A DNA stretch of 64,000 nucleotides from an uncultured Bacteroidales bacterium (GTDB lineage: Bacteria; Bacteroidota; Bacteroidia; Bacteroidales; Bacteroidaceae), in contig CADBXL010000001.1 of NCBI GenBank assembly GCA_902798615.1, positions 1 through 64,000 on the forward strand. The letters run 5' to 3'. Both the position numbers and the translations under genes were made by a program. Positions 1-9,067 of this stretch are shown here, in pieces (the stretch's first letter is position 1; the number at the start of each line of letters is the position of its first letter). Below the pieces are notes generated by a model that was not told the DNA's origin, did not search any database, and worked only from the letters and a program-made list of their open reading frames with translations.

Positions 1-1
1 A

Positions 2-493
2 AAGGCGATAGAGAATTGGTTTGACGAGTTGGAAGTGCGCTATAATGACGGACTTCTGACTGATGCCGAGGCAGATCTCTCGCACCGATGCGGAGAGTTC
101 ATGATGCGCGCAGCCATTCCGTTTGTGGCACTCTATGGCAAGGAGACAAAGGAGATTGTAAACTTTGCAAAATGGGTGGGCGATTATGCGCATTATACCA
201 TGTGCCGATTGTTCGGGCATAGCGTTCAGCAAAACATAGAAAGCGCATATCAGCTTATCAAGCAGAGTGCAGACGGAAGAAAGACTGCCGAGCCGATTCT
301 AAACCAACTTCCAGAAGTTTTCACCTTGAAGCAATTCAAGGAGATAAGGGAAAAAAATGGACAAAGTGGCAATGTAAAGCTCTTGTTGCACAGATATGTG
401 AAAGCAGGCAAGTTGGAAAGAGTTGGGAAAGGGCAATATAAGCCCTCCAACTCCCCCGAGGGGGAGGGAATTTTAGATAGTATTAATCCTTAA
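2..493 (+). CDS. 3' end of a DUF3987-like mobile-element protein (5' truncated by window edge)
   Basis: The reading frame is open from the first bases of the window to a TAA at 491-493, so this is the last ~163 residues of a longer protein. It resembles the C-terminus of DUF3987 (primase/helicase-like) proteins carried by Bacteroidota integrated elements: a helical segment with RCGEFMMRAAIPFVALYG and FAKWVGDYAHYTMCRLFG, then a small winged-helix-like tail (FTLKQFKEI..LLHRYVKAGKLERVGKGQYK). The last residues (PSNSPEGEGILDSINP) are encoded by one arm of a GC-rich inverted repeat. It lies just upstream of a DUF5675 gene on the same strand, which fits an accessory cassette. The family assignment is moderate, because the ATPase part lies outside the window. 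Confidence 0.55.
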   Translation, partial: KAIENWFDELEVRYNDGLLTDAEADLSHRCGEFMMRAAIPFVALYGKETKEIVNFAKWVGDYAHYTMCRLFGHSVQQNIESAYQLIKQSADGRKTAEPILNQLPEVFTLKQFKEIREKNGQSGNVKLLLHRYVKAGKLERVGKGQYKPSNSPEGEGILDSINP

Positions 494-581
494 TTATTAA
501 TTATTAATTTTTAAAATGATCCCCCACAGCGATAAAAGCTATTTAACCCCCTCTCCCCCTCGGGGGAGTCGGAGGGGGGCT
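443..581. repeat. GC-rich inverted repeat (variant of family A)
   Basis: Left arm 443-468 and right arm 547-581 both contain CTCCCCCGAGGGGGAG and are reverse complements over most of their length, with an AT-rich spacer (TTAATTATTAATTATTAATT) between them. The left arm is inside the 3' end of the preceding gene and supplies its last codons. The plan matches the family A elements elsewhere in the window, but the arms have diverged. Confidence 0.6.
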
Positions 582-607
582 GTTGGGGGGGCTGGAGTTA
601 GTCGCTT

Positions 608-1063
608 ATGAATATAATAATAACACGTAAACATTTCCTTCCAAACTGTACGATAGGCAGTTTGGAAGTGATATATGAGGACAACCCGCTATGTCCTATC
701 TATTTATGTGACACCTTAGAGCCTCATGCAATCAACTGGAACAAGGAAAGTAAGGTAAAGGGGAAGACTGCTATCCCCTGCGGTCAGTATAAAGTCAGGT
801 ATCGATTTAGTAAGAAGTTCGGGCAGAATATGCCGTTTCTTGAGAACGTTCCACATTTCGAGGGTATCATGTTCCATGCAGGAAACTATCCGAAAGATAC
901 GCAAGGATGTATCTTGACAGGGTGCAATCCTGCAATAAAGAATGGGATGGTTCTTCCGTTTCTTAACAATTCACGCAGTTTCTTTACTGCGTTGAATAAT
1001 CTGATATACGAGGCTGACAAGAATGGTGAAGAAGTGGTTGTAACGATTAGGGAGTTATCATAG
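608..1063 (+). CDS. DUF5675 family protein
   Basis: 151 residues beginning MNIIITRKHF. The conserved blocks of DUF5675 are visible: an N-terminal strand with C..GSLEV, CDTLEP, then IPCGQYKVRYRFS, NVPHFEGIMFHAGNYPKDTQGCILTG and a C-terminal helix. The HAGNYPKDTQGC block carries the likely functional His and Cys, reminiscent of small cell-wall-active enzymes, but no activity is established for the family as far as I know. Such genes usually sit in phage-like or integrated-element cassettes, and here it follows the end of a DUF3987-like gene 114 bp upstream. No signal peptide is seen, so it is cytoplasmic or holin-released. Confidence 0.75.
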   Translation: MNIIITRKHFLPNCTIGSLEVIYEDNPLCPIYLCDTLEPHAINWNKESKVKGKTAIPCGQYKVRYRFSKKFGQNMPFLENVPHFEGIMFHAGNYPKDTQGCILTGCNPAIKNGMVLPFLNNSRSFFTALNNLIYEADKNGEEVVVTIRELS

Positions 1064-1192
1064 TTATCATGGTTATCATATTTTAAACACACACCCTATA
1101 CTAATGAATAATGAATAATTGATAATTAATAATTGTTCTGAAGCTCATCAAGCAGAAACAAGTTGTTGAACTCACGTTATGGCTTCGCCTTT

Positions 1193-1233
1193 CTAAAAAA
1201 AGAAATCGCAGACTTGGTTAAGCCTGCGATTTC
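1193..1233 (-). terminator. Rho-independent terminator of the ara operon
   Basis: GAAATCGCAG (1202-1211) pairs with CTGCGATTTC (1224-1233). On the minus strand the hairpin is followed by a run of seven T. It lies 10 bp beyond the rpiB stop codon and closes the long minus-strand operon. Confidence 0.85.
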
Positions 1234-1242
1234 ATAAGTTTT

Positions 1243-1686
1243 TTATTTCTTCAAAGGTATCTTGTCGATACGTTTCTGATGGCGACCGCCCTCGAATGGA
1301 GTATTGAGATACTCGTTCATGATTACCTCAGCCTCACGGTTGCTGATGAAGCGACCTGGCATTACGAGACAGTTGGCATTGTTGTGCTGACGGATGAGAT
1401 GTGCTACCTCTACATTCCAGCAGAGACCTGCACGAACGCCCTGATGCTTGTTAAGGGTCATAGAGATACCCTCGCCAGAACCGCACATTGCAATACCGCA
1501 GTCAACCTCGCCCTTCTCAATACCCTCGGCAAGAGCATGGCCGAAGTCAGGATAGTCAACAGAAGCATCGCTCCATGTGCCATAGTCCTTTACCTCATAG
1601 CCATTCTTCTCGAGATACTGGAGAACGAACTGCTTGAGTGGGAAGCCAGCATGATCGGTGGCTACGCCAATTATTTTCTTTTCCAT
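1243..1686 (-). CDS. rpiB: ribose-5-phosphate isomerase B
   Basis: 147 residues, close to the ~149 of E. coli RpiB. It interconverts ribose 5-phosphate and ribulose 5-phosphate in the non-oxidative pentose phosphate pathway. Family motifs are present: ATDHAGFPLK at the N-terminus (Asp11, His12), the catalytic Cys68 in AMCGSGEGIS, and His101 in RQHNNANCL, a phosphate and ring-opening residue. It is the last gene of the arabinose operon, after tkt, separated by a 149-bp inverted repeat. Together with transketolase it feeds the xylulose 5-phosphate produced by AraD into the pentose phosphate pool. Cytoplasmic. Confidence 0.95.
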   Translation of the reverse strand: MEKKIIGVATDHAGFPLKQFVLQYLEKNGYEVKDYGTWSDASVDYPDFGHALAEGIEKGEVDCGIAMCGSGEGISMTLNKHQGVRAGLCWNVEVAHLIRQHNNANCLVMPGRFISNREAEVIMNEYLNTPFEGGRHQKRIDKIPLKK

Positions 1687-1690
1687 AAAT

Positions 1691-1839
1691 GACCCACCCC
1701 CCTGCCCCTCCCATAAAGGGAGGGGAGTAGTATGTATTTCTCCCGGATGGGTAGGAGTTTTAATGTTATTACAAAAAGACCTTTTAGTCGAAAAAACTAA
1801 CCATTCCCCTCCCTTTATGGGAGGGGTTAGGGGTGGGTC
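1691..1839. repeat. intercistronic inverted repeat between tkt and rpiB (family A variant)
   Basis: Left arm 1691-1725 and right arm 1806-1839 are near-perfect reverse complements (GACCCACCCC...GGGGTGGGTC), and each contains its own small palindrome (CCTCCCATAAAGGGAGG). The 80-nt spacer is AT-rich. The element fills the gap between the tkt stop (1843) and the rpiB start (1686). Confidence 0.85.
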
Positions 1840-1842
1840 TTT

Positions 1843-3870
1843 TTAAAGCATAGACTTAACCTGCTTGTAAACGTTCTCAGCTGTGTAGCCGAGCTTCTCG
1901 TCGAGCACCTTGTAAGGAGCAGAGAAACCGAAGGTCTCAAGACCCCAAACCTTAGATGCTGGATCAGCACCGATGAGGAAGCCCTGGAGGTTTACTGGAA
2001 GACCTGCGGTCATACCGAATACCTTAGCACCTGTTGGAACAACGCTCTGCTGGTACTCTGCGCTCTGTGTGCGGAAGAGACCTTCAGAAGGTACAGAAAC
2101 GATACGAACCTTAACGCCATCCTTGCGGAGGAGCTCAGCACCAGAAACGAGTGTAGAAACCTCAGAACCAGTAGCAACCATTACTACATCTGGGTTAGCA
2201 TCAGAACCAGCAACAACATAGCCACCCTTACGAGCCTGCTCATAGTCGTTACCCTCTGGGAGGTTGTTGATGTTCTGACGAGAGAAGATGAGGGCTGTTG
2301 GGCTCTCTGTGTTCTCCATTGCCATTGCCCATGCAACTGTTGTCTCCTTAGCATCAGCAGGACGAAGAACGAGTGTAGAGTTCTTGCCGTCGTGACGCTT
2401 GAGCTTCTCCATGAGACGGATCTGTGCCTCGTGCTCAACAGGCTCGTGAGTAGGTCCATCCTCACCAACACGGAATGCGTCGTGAGTCCAGATGAACTTT
2501 ACTGGGAGCTGCATGAGAGCTGCCATACGAACTACTGGGAGCATATACTGGCTGAATACGAAGAATGTACCACAAGCTGGGATAACACCACCGTGGAGAG
2601 CCATACCTACACAGCAACATGCCATTGTGAACTCAGCAACACCTGCCTGGAAGAATGCGCCTGAGAAGTCGCCTGCCTTGAGAGCGTGAGTCTTCTTGAG
2701 GAAGCCGTCAGTCTTATCTGAGTTAGAAAGGTCTGCAGAAGCACAGATCATATTTGGAACCTGCTCAGCGAGAACTGAGAGACAAGCAGCAGAAGCTGAA
2801 CGAGTTGCGTCGTTGTCCTTCTGTACGCACTTGCTCCAGTCAATCTTTGGAGCCTTGCCAGAGAACCATTCAGCCTGCTGTGCAGCCTTCTCTGGGTTAG
2901 CAGCAGCCCAAGCCTTCTCCTCAGCGTAACGCTCAGCAGCGATCTTCTCGAGCTCCTTAGCGCGGTTAGCGTAGAGTTCCTTAACATCCTCGAAGATCTG
3001 GAATGGGTTCTCAGGATCACCACCGAGGTTCTTAACTGTGTTGATGAATGCGTCACCACCGAGAGGAGCACCGTGAGTCTTGCAGTTAGCCTCGTAAGAA
3101 GTACCGTCAGCCTTGAGGGCACCCTTACCCATGATACACTTACCGATGATGAGAGTTGGCTTGCCCTTAACAGCCTGAGCCTTCTCGATAGCAGCACGAA
3201 TCTGAGCAGCGTCGTTACCGTTGATCTCGATAACCTCCCAGTTCTGAGCGCGATACTTAGCAGCAGTATCCTCGTTCATAACCTCCTTAGTCTCTGTAGA
3301 GAGCTGGATGTCATTGCAGTCGTAGAACATGATGAGGTTGTCAAGACCGAGGTTACCAGCGATACGAGCAGCACCCTGAGAAACCTCCTCCTGAACGCCA
3401 CCGTCAGAGATATATGCGTAGATAGTCTCCTTTGCGAATGTTGGGTTGCCTGTGTGCTCAGCAAGGAACTTAGCAGCGATAGCAGCACCAACAGCGTAAG
3501 CGTGACCCTGACCGAGAGGACCTGATGTGTTCTCGATACCACGAGCTACCTCATACTCTGGGTGACCTGTTGTAGCAGAACCCCACTGACGGAGCTGTGC
3601 GAGCTCGTCGAGAGAGAACTTGCCAGTAAGGCAGAGCTGAGAATAGAGCATTGGAGCCATGTGACCTGGATCGAGGAAGAAACGGTCGCGACCTACCCAA
3701 CTTGGGTTCTTTGGGTCATACTGGAGATACTCTGAATAAAGTACATTGATAAAGTCAGCACCGCCCATAGCACCACCTGGGTGACCAGACTTAGCCTTTT
3801 CAACTGCAGCAGCAGCGAGGATACGAATGTTATCCGCTGCGTGATTCAAAACTTTAATGTCGTTTGCCAT
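1843..3870 (-). CDS. tkt: transketolase
   Basis: 675 residues, the usual length for full-size transketolase. It moves two-carbon units between ketose and aldose phosphates using thiamine diphosphate. The N-terminal TPP domain has HPGGAMGGADF and GPLGQGHAYAVGAA. The diphosphate-binding block reads ISDGGVQEEVSQGAARIAG and ends in CND, the Bacteroidota version of the GDG...N motif. The central pyrimidine domain and C-terminal domain follow (THDAFRVGEDGPTHEPVEH, GATGSEVSTLV-like VATGSEVS). It is downstream of araB in the arabinose operon, where it processes the xylulose 5-phosphate formed. The intercistronic gap to araB holds a 121-bp dispersed repeat. Confidence 0.96.
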   Translation of the reverse strand: MANDIKVLNHAADNIRILAAAAVEKAKSGHPGGAMGGADFINVLYSEYLQYDPKNPSWVGRDRFFLDPGHMAPMLYSQLCLTGKFSLDELAQLRQWGSATTGHPEYEVARGIENTSGPLGQGHAYAVGAAIAAKFLAEHTGNPTFAKETIYAYISDGGVQEEVSQGAARIAGNLGLDNLIMFYDCNDIQLSTETKEVMNEDTAAKYRAQNWEVIEINGNDAAQIRAAIEKAQAVKGKPTLIIGKCIMGKGALKADGTSYEANCKTHGAPLGGDAFINTVKNLGGDPENPFQIFEDVKELYANRAKELEKIAAERYAEEKAWAAANPEKAAQQAEWFSGKAPKIDWSKCVQKDNDATRSASAACLSVLAEQVPNMICASADLSNSDKTDGFLKKTHALKAGDFSGAFFQAGVAEFTMACCCVGMALHGGVIPACGTFFVFSQYMLPVVRMAALMQLPVKFIWTHDAFRVGEDGPTHEPVEHEAQIRLMEKLKRHDGKNSTLVLRPADAKETTVAWAMAMENTESPTALIFSRQNINNLPEGNDYEQARKGGYVVAGSDANPDVVMVATGSEVSTLVSGAELLRKDGVKVRIVSVPSEGLFRTQSAEYQQSVVPTGAKVFGMTAGLPVNLQGFLIGADPASKVWGLETFGFSAPYKVLDEKLGYTAENVYKQVKSML

Positions 3871-3914
3871 TTTTGTTATTAAATATTAAATTAGATGTAA
3901 AGTACCTTTTTGGA

Positions 3915-4035
3915 AGTGAATAGTGAATAACGAATAGATAATAATACTTAATACTGGCTAACGCCATTATGGGACCCCCGTTCTGGTGGCTACCAGTATT
4001 AGGTATTATTCACTTTTCACTATTATCTATTCACT
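3915..4035 (-). repeat. 121-bp dispersed palindromic repeat, family B copy 1
   Basis: Exactly 121 bp from AGTGAATAGTGAATAACG to CTATTATCTATTCACT. It is the reverse complement of the copies at 49361-49481 and 55603-55723, with only a short central block changed (GGGACCCCC here). The ends form an imperfect terminal inverted repeat, and an internal ACTGGCTAACGCC / CCACCAG..ACTGG segment is shared. It fills the gap between araB and tkt. Confidence 0.9.
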
Positions 4036-4042
4036 TAGAATT

Positions 4043-5674
4043 CTAAAGCTTATGAACCTCAGTAGCCTTCTGCTCTACGGCAAGATCGGCCTTGTAGTTC
4101 TCGATATACTTGTTGAAGCCCTCTACGTCCTCGGCAGTAGGAGCAATCTCAACACCTGTATTACCAGCGAAGACTACTTCCTCAAGCCAATCGGCAAGGT
4201 TGAGCTTCTTAGGATTGCGTACAGCGTATGCAGCAAGAAGGGCAATACCCCATGCACCACCTTCACCAGCAGTCTCCATTACAGAGATTGGAGAGTTGAG
4301 GGCAGCAGCAAGAACACGCTGACCAACACCCTTAGTCTTGAACAGACCGCCATGACCGGTGATACGGTCAACCTTCACGTTCTCCTCCTTGAAGAGGATA
4401 TCATTACCAAGCTTCAATACTGCTACAGAAGCATAGAGGTGAGCACGCATGAAGTTAGCGAGGTTGAACTTATCATTAGCAGAGCGGATGAACATAGGAC
4501 GACCTTCTGCAAGACCTGTTACAGGCTCACCAGAGATATAGTTGTAAGAAACAAGACCACCACAATCAGCACTACCCGTGAGAGCGTTGTTGTAGAGCTT
4601 GCCATAAACCTCATCCATATTCACAGGAACGCCAAGCAACTGCTGATACTCCCTGAAGAGACCTACCCAAGCGTTGAGGTCAGAAGTACAGTTGTTACAG
4701 TGAACCATAGCAACGAGGCTACCGTCAGGTGTTGTTACCATGTCAATCATCTCTGATGGCTTGCTGAGATCCTTCTCAAGAACAATCATAGAGAAAGATG
4801 ATGTACCGGCAGAAACATTACCTGTGCGCTGCTTAACAGCGTTTGTAGCAACCATACCAGTACCTGCATCACCCTCTGGAGGACATACAGGGCAACCGCC
4901 CTTCAAGTGACCAGAGATATCGAGACGGCGAGCACCGTGATCAGAGAGAACGCCTGCATCCTCACCTGCGAGGATACACTTAGGAAGAATATCCTCAAGC
5001 TTCCAAGGATAGCCCTTTGGAGCAACGAGTTCATTGAACTTGCGAACCATCTCTGCGTTGTAGTTCTTTGTCTCAGGATCAACAGGAATCATACCTGAAG
5101 CATCGCCGATACCAAGAACCTTCTTACCAGTAAGACGCCAGTGGATATAACCAGCGAGGGTTGTGAGGTAAGTGATATCCTTAACGTGCTCCTCACCATT
5201 CAGGATAGCCTGATAAAGGTGAGAGATAGACCAACGGAGAGGAATATTGTAGTTGAAGAGCTTTGAAAGCTCAGCAGCAGCAGCACCAGTGTTGGTGTTA
5301 CGCCATGTGCGGAAGCTTGCAAGAATCTTCTCTGCCTCAGAAGGATCACCGTAACGGCTTGCGGTACCAGTAGGACCGAATGCCATATAACCGTGCATCA
5401 TAGCAGAGATACCGATAGATGCGAGATGCTCAATCTCACAGTCGAACTCAGCACGTACATTTCTGCGGAGGTCTGCGTAACAGTCCTCAAGACCGAACCA
5501 GATTGCCTCTGTGCTATATGTCCAAAGACCGTCCTCGAGCTGATTCTCCCACTCGTGACTTCCCTGTGCTATTGGCTTGTTCTCCTCATCGATGAGAACT
5601 GCCTTGATTCGGGTTGAGCCAAACTCGATACCAAGAATGGCCTTACCAGAAGTAATGGTTTCTTTTGCTGTCAT
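4043..5674 (-). CDS. araB: L-ribulokinase (FGGY family)
   Basis: 543 residues from the ATG at 5672-5674. An upstream in-frame ATG at 5740 exists, but that extension would be translated from a repeat arm (SGSLPTGEGGGRGR) and is unlikely. It phosphorylates L-ribulose to L-ribulose 5-phosphate. The FGGY-kinase plan is clear: ATPase lobe I with GIEFGSTRIKAVLID near residues 15-30, a sugar-binding region with ISAMMHGYMAFG, GDASGMIPVD, the lobe II segment GNVSAGTSSFSM, and the C-terminal ATP site GHGGLFKTKGVGQRVLAAAL. It follows araA in the operon across a family A repeat that ends 8 bp before this start codon. Confidence 0.93.
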   Translation of the reverse strand: MTAKETITSGKAILGIEFGSTRIKAVLIDEENKPIAQGSHEWENQLEDGLWTYSTEAIWFGLEDCYADLRRNVRAEFDCEIEHLASIGISAMMHGYMAFGPTGTASRYGDPSEAEKILASFRTWRNTNTGAAAAELSKLFNYNIPLRWSISHLYQAILNGEEHVKDITYLTTLAGYIHWRLTGKKVLGIGDASGMIPVDPETKNYNAEMVRKFNELVAPKGYPWKLEDILPKCILAGEDAGVLSDHGARRLDISGHLKGGCPVCPPEGDAGTGMVATNAVKQRTGNVSAGTSSFSMIVLEKDLSKPSEMIDMVTTPDGSLVAMVHCNNCTSDLNAWVGLFREYQQLLGVPVNMDEVYGKLYNNALTGSADCGGLVSYNYISGEPVTGLAEGRPMFIRSANDKFNLANFMRAHLYASVAVLKLGNDILFKEENVKVDRITGHGGLFKTKGVGQRVLAAALNSPISVMETAGEGGAWGIALLAAYAVRNPKKLNLADWLEEVVFAGNTGVEIAPTAEDVEGFNKYIENYKADLAVEQKATEVHKL

Positions 5675-5682
5675 AATTAAAC

Positions 5683-5825
5683 GGCCTCTCCCCCCGCCCT
5701 CCCCCGTAGGGAGGGAGCCGGAAGTCGAAAGGCAACTCATTATAAATTATTTATGTTCAATTTTTCTATATTAAGCTTTGGGCACTCTGGCTCCCTCCCT
5801 ACGGGGGAGGGCGGGGGGAGAGGCC
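5683..5825. repeat. family A intercistronic element between araA and araB
   Basis: About 40-bp arms (from GGCCTCTCCCCCCGCC at 5683 and ending GGCGGGGGGAGAGGCC at 5825) are reverse complements separated by ~60 bp of AT-rich spacer. The element starts 12 bp after the araA stop and ends 8 bp before the araB start on the minus strand. After the GC stem comes a T-rich stretch, so the RNA resembles an oversized terminator placed directly at a translation start. Confidence 0.92.
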
Positions 5826-5837
5826 ATTAGTAGGGCT

Positions 5838-7370
5838 TTACTTCAGCGCTTTGTTAAGCATATAGTACACCTCGTTGTTACGAAGCTGCTGCTTGAACTC
5901 GCTGATAGTGGTATTCTTGTTGATACCGATGAACTCGATACCAGTCATCTCAGCGAAGTCCTCCCAGTATTCTGCTGTGATATCGTAAGAGAATGCGCTG
6001 TGGTGAGTACCGCCAGCGAGAATCCATGCACCTGCACCAATCTCGAATGTTGGCTGTGGAACCCAAAGAGCAGAAGCAACAGGGAGCTTTGGCATTGCCT
6101 TTGGCTTGATGCACTCAACATCACTTGTGATGAGACGGAAACGGTTGCCGAGGTCAACGATAGTAGCCTTACAACCAGCACCTGTCTTAGAAGTGAATAC
6201 GAGACGGGCGGTCTGCTGCTTACGGATACCGATACCGAGGAAGTGAACCTCAAGTGTCGGCTTATCAACAGCGATAAGAGGTGTTACCTCGAGCATGTGG
6301 CTCTGAAGTGATGATGTGCAGTCAGAAGCGAAGTTGAGTGTGTAGTCCTCAAGGAATGAGCATCCCTTCTCAAGACCCTGGTTCATTACCCAGAGTGAAC
6401 GATAGAGACATGCAGTCTTCCAGTCGCCCTCAGCACCGAAGCCATAGCCCTCAGCCATCAGACGCTGAGAAGCAAGACCTGGAATCTGGTCGAAACCAAC
6501 GAAGTTAGGATCGTTGATGTCAGCATCACCAAGGTCGTCGAAGTTTGTTGTGAATGCTGTTGCACCCTCATCCTCCAATACACGACGGAGAGCGATTTCT
6601 GCCTTAGCAGCATTCTTTACCTTCTCCCAATATACGTCCTCACCTGACTCGTCAATCTTGATTGTATAAGCCTTCTTATACTCCTCAACGAGAGCATCAG
6701 CCTCTGCATCGGTTACCTTCTTGTAGTAATCCATGAGAGATGATACTGGGTAGTAGTCAACGTGATAGCCAAGACGCTGCTCGAACTCTACGCGGTCACC
6801 ATCGGTAACAGCAACATTGTTCATGTTCATACCGAACATAAGGCAACGTACATTGTGAGCATCAGCTACAGCAGCAGCAACACGAGCCCATACGGCAATC
6901 TGTCTCTGAGCCTCTGCGCTCTTCCAGTAACCTACAACAACCTTACGTGCTACACGCATACGAGTGCAGATATGTCCGAACTCGATATCACCGTGTGCAG
7001 ACTGGTTGAGGTTCATGAAGTCCATGTCGATAGAATCCCAAGGAAGCTCAGCATTATACTGAGTGTGGAAATGAAGCAATGGTTTCTGGAGAGCCTGAAG
7101 CCCCTTAATCCACATCTTTGCAGGAGAGAAGGTGTGCATCCAAGTGATAACGCCGACACACTTAGCATCGTTGTTAGCAGCCTTCATCACATCCTCAACC
7201 TCGTTAGAAGAGTTTGCTGTACCCTTGTAAACTACCTTTATTGGAATAATACCACTATTGTTAAGGCCCTCAACCATTTCCTTTGAGTGACCATCTACTA
7301 TCTTAACTGTCTCGCCTCCGTAAAGGAGCTGGGCACCTGTTACCCACCAGAGCTCTAAATTTTCAAACAT
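5838..7370 (-). CDS. araA: L-arabinose isomerase
   Basis: 510 residues, within the 490-510 range of the family. It isomerises L-arabinose to L-ribulose using a divalent metal. The start MFENLELWWVTGAQLLYGGE and the block GVITWMHTFSPAKMWIKGL are diagnostic for AraA. Metal-ligand regions are visible: GFGAEGDWKTACLYR (Glu) near residue 310, FLEDYTLNF (Glu) near 340, SHMLEVTP (His) near 355 and GGTHHSAFS (His) near 455. It is transcribed after araD and before araB. Both flanking gaps are filled by family A repeats. Confidence 0.97.
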   Translation of the reverse strand: MFENLELWWVTGAQLLYGGETVKIVDGHSKEMVEGLNNSGIIPIKVVYKGTANSSNEVEDVMKAANNDAKCVGVITWMHTFSPAKMWIKGLQALQKPLLHFHTQYNAELPWDSIDMDFMNLNQSAHGDIEFGHICTRMRVARKVVVGYWKSAEAQRQIAVWARVAAAVADAHNVRCLMFGMNMNNVAVTDGDRVEFEQRLGYHVDYYPVSSLMDYYKKVTDAEADALVEEYKKAYTIKIDESGEDVYWEKVKNAAKAEIALRRVLEDEGATAFTTNFDDLGDADINDPNFVGFDQIPGLASQRLMAEGYGFGAEGDWKTACLYRSLWVMNQGLEKGCSFLEDYTLNFASDCTSSLQSHMLEVTPLIAVDKPTLEVHFLGIGIRKQQTARLVFTSKTGAGCKATIVDLGNRFRLITSDVECIKPKAMPKLPVASALWVPQPTFEIGAGAWILAGGTHHSAFSYDITAEYWEDFAEMTGIEFIGINKNTTISEFKQQLRNNEVYYMLNKALK

Positions 7371-7383
7371 AGAATAAAAAACA

Positions 7384-7519
7384 GCCTCTTCCCCCGCCCT
7401 CCCCCGTAGGGAGGGAGCCGGAAGGCGTAAGGCAACTTATTTAATTATTAATATCAATTTATACTATATATTTTGGGCACTCCGGCTCCCTCCCTACGGG
7501 GGAGGGCGGGGGGAGAGGC
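7384..7519. repeat. family A intercistronic element between araD and araA
   Basis: Inverted arms at the two ends (GCCTCTTCCCCCGCCC... and ...GGGCGGGGGGAGAGGC) around an AT-rich spacer that shares the GGAAGG..AAGGCAACT and TTGGGCACTCCGG blocks with the araA/araB copy. It starts 12 bp after the araD stop and ends 13 bp before the araA start. One arm carries a single substitution relative to the other. Confidence 0.92.
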
Positions 7520-7531
7520 CGCTATTGGGAC

Positions 7532-8236
7532 TTACTTCTTCTTCTGTCCGTAATACGCATTAGGACCGTGCTTACGGTTGTAATGCTTCTCTACTAGGAG
7601 AGGATTCATCTTTGTCAGAGGATTGATGCTGAAGCTGATGAAAGCCATCTTTGCACACTGCTCCATTACCTTTGCATTGTAAACGGCATTATCAGGAGAT
7701 GTGCCCCAAGAGAAAGGACCGTGGTTCTTTACGAGAACGGCAGGAGTGTGATCTGGGTTGATCTTACGGATATTGAGAATCTCGTCAACGATTACGTTAC
7801 CTGTCTCAAGCTCGTATGCACCCTCAACCTCTTCCTTAGTCATATCGCGTGTGCAAGGGATAGCCTTGTAGAAGTAATCGGCATGAGTAGTACCGATGTT
7901 TGGGATATCCTGACCTGCCTGTGCGAATGCGGTAGCGTATGTGGAGTGAGTATGAACAACACCCTGAATATTTGGGAATGCTCTATATAAAACAAGGTGG
8001 GTTGGTGTGTCGCTTGAAGGATTGAGGTTACCTTCAACAACCTTACCAGACTGAAGGTCAACAACAACCATATCCTCAGCCTTCATATCGTCATAGCTAA
8101 CACCTGATGGCTTAATAACAACAAGACCCTTCTCGCGGTCAATACCAGAGACATTTCCCCATGTAAAGATGACAAGTCCCTGCTTAACCAAGTCAAGATT
8201 AGCCTTGAAAACTTTCTGTTTGAGTTCTTCCAGCAT
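7532..8236 (-). CDS. araD: L-ribulose-5-phosphate 4-epimerase
   Basis: 234 residues, close to E. coli AraD (231). It epimerises L-ribulose 5-phosphate to D-xylulose 5-phosphate by a zinc-dependent retro-aldol mechanism. The class II aldolase fold motifs are intact: GNVSGID near residues 27-33, Asp76 in NPSSDTPTH, zinc ligands His95 and His97 in [10 protein letters not shown], and His172 in [10 protein letters not shown]. The gene lies between araR and araA, 60 bp after araR. No separate promoter is convincing in that gap, though TTGTAAGCCTTACAG at 8288-8302 resembles the palindrome at the operon promoter. Confidence 0.96.
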   Translation of the reverse strand: MLEELKQKVFKANLDLVKQGLVIFTWGNVSGIDREKGLVVIKPSGVSYDDMKAEDMVVVDLQSGKVVEGNLNPSSDTPTHLVLYRAFPNIQGVVHTHSTYATAFAQAGQDIPNIGTTHADYFYKAIPCTRDMTKEEVEGAYELETGNVIVDEILNIRKINPDHTPAVLVKNHGPFSWGTSPDNAVYNAKVMEQCAKMAFISFSINPLTKMNPLLVEKHYNRKHGPNAYYGQKKK

Positions 8237-8296
8237 AATAATATGTTTTATAGTTTATACGTAATTTTATCCGATTTATTGTATATGTTGTAAGCC

Positions 8297-8974
8297 TTAC
8301 AGCTTAAATTTCACTTCTTTTTGAAAATGTGACTCACTAAAGCGATAAAGAGCAGCGCCTCTCTTGCTTGACAGTTTGTCAACGTACTTTGTCTTCTGTA
8401 TGCATTCCATCGTCTTGATGCGCTTACGGAAGTTACGCTTGTCAATCTCCTCTCCGAGTATCGCCTCATAAACCTTCTGCAGCTGTGTTAGAGTGAAATG
8501 CTCTGGCAGCAGATTAAAGCACAACGGCTCGGTTGAGAGATGTCTTCTGAGCTTTTCAATGGCCTCAGTTACCATGATTTTATGATCGGAATACAGGTCA
8601 GGGAGTTCATCAACACTCACCCACTCTACTCCATATTCCTTTTGTTGCACCTCATTATAGTCGCTCACATTGATAAGCGAACAATAGGCTATAGAAATTA
8701 CACGCTCACCTGGGTCACGGTCAACAGCGCCATATGCTCCGACCTGAGTCATGTATATATTGTCAAGACCTGTCAAACTACGCAGGGTCCTTGTTGCAGC
8801 TTGTTCCAGACTTTCGTTTGTCTGAACGAATCCTCCATAAAGTGACCATTCACCTTTACCTGGATTCATATTTCGTTTGCCGATAAGCAGTTTTAGCTTG
8901 CCTTCTTCAAAACCGAAGACAATACAGTCAACAGAAATAAGTAGCGGGGTCATGCCCTCATAGTAATTGCCCAT
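8297..8974 (-). CDS. araR: NUDIX-family arabinose-responsive transcriptional regulator
   Basis: 225 residues with an N-terminal NUDIX fold (about 1-150) and a C-terminal winged helix (about 160-215, LTQLQKVYEAILGEEIDKRNFRKRI). The NUDIX box is degenerate: the usual GX5EX7REUXEEXGU reads GGFVQTNESLEQAATRTLRSLTGL, so the catalytic Glu pair is missing and the domain should bind a ligand rather than hydrolyse one. This matches AraR of Bacteroides thetaiotaomicron, an arabinose-sensing regulator encoded at the same place in its ara cluster. The gene is inside the operon it should control. The gap upstream holds a strong hairpin that could lower transcription into it. Confidence 0.9.
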   Translation of the reverse strand: MGNYYEGMTPLLISVDCIVFGFEEGKLKLLIGKRNMNPGKGEWSLYGGFVQTNESLEQAATRTLRSLTGLDNIYMTQVGAYGAVDRDPGERVISIAYCSLINVSDYNEVQQKEYGVEWVSVDELPDLYSDHKIMVTEAIEKLRRHLSTEPLCFNLLPEHFTLTQLQKVYEAILGEEIDKRNFRKRIKTMECIQKTKYVDKLSSKRGAALYRFSESHFQKEVKFKL

Positions 8975-9067
8975 AATAAAAGTAGTAAAAAGCAGACATA
9001 AAAGAATGCTTATTGGTTTAAAATTATTAAAGAAAAAGTGTGAGATTCATATATTAACTTAAATAAA

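Noticed and set aside
1279..1692. 137-aa open frame antisense to rpiB
   Set aside because: RpiB motifs and length are complete on the minus strand; the antisense frame shows no domain or promoter.
3986..4756. 256-aa plus-strand frame antisense to araB
   Set aside because: Shadow of the araB gene; begins in the family B repeat and has no coding character.
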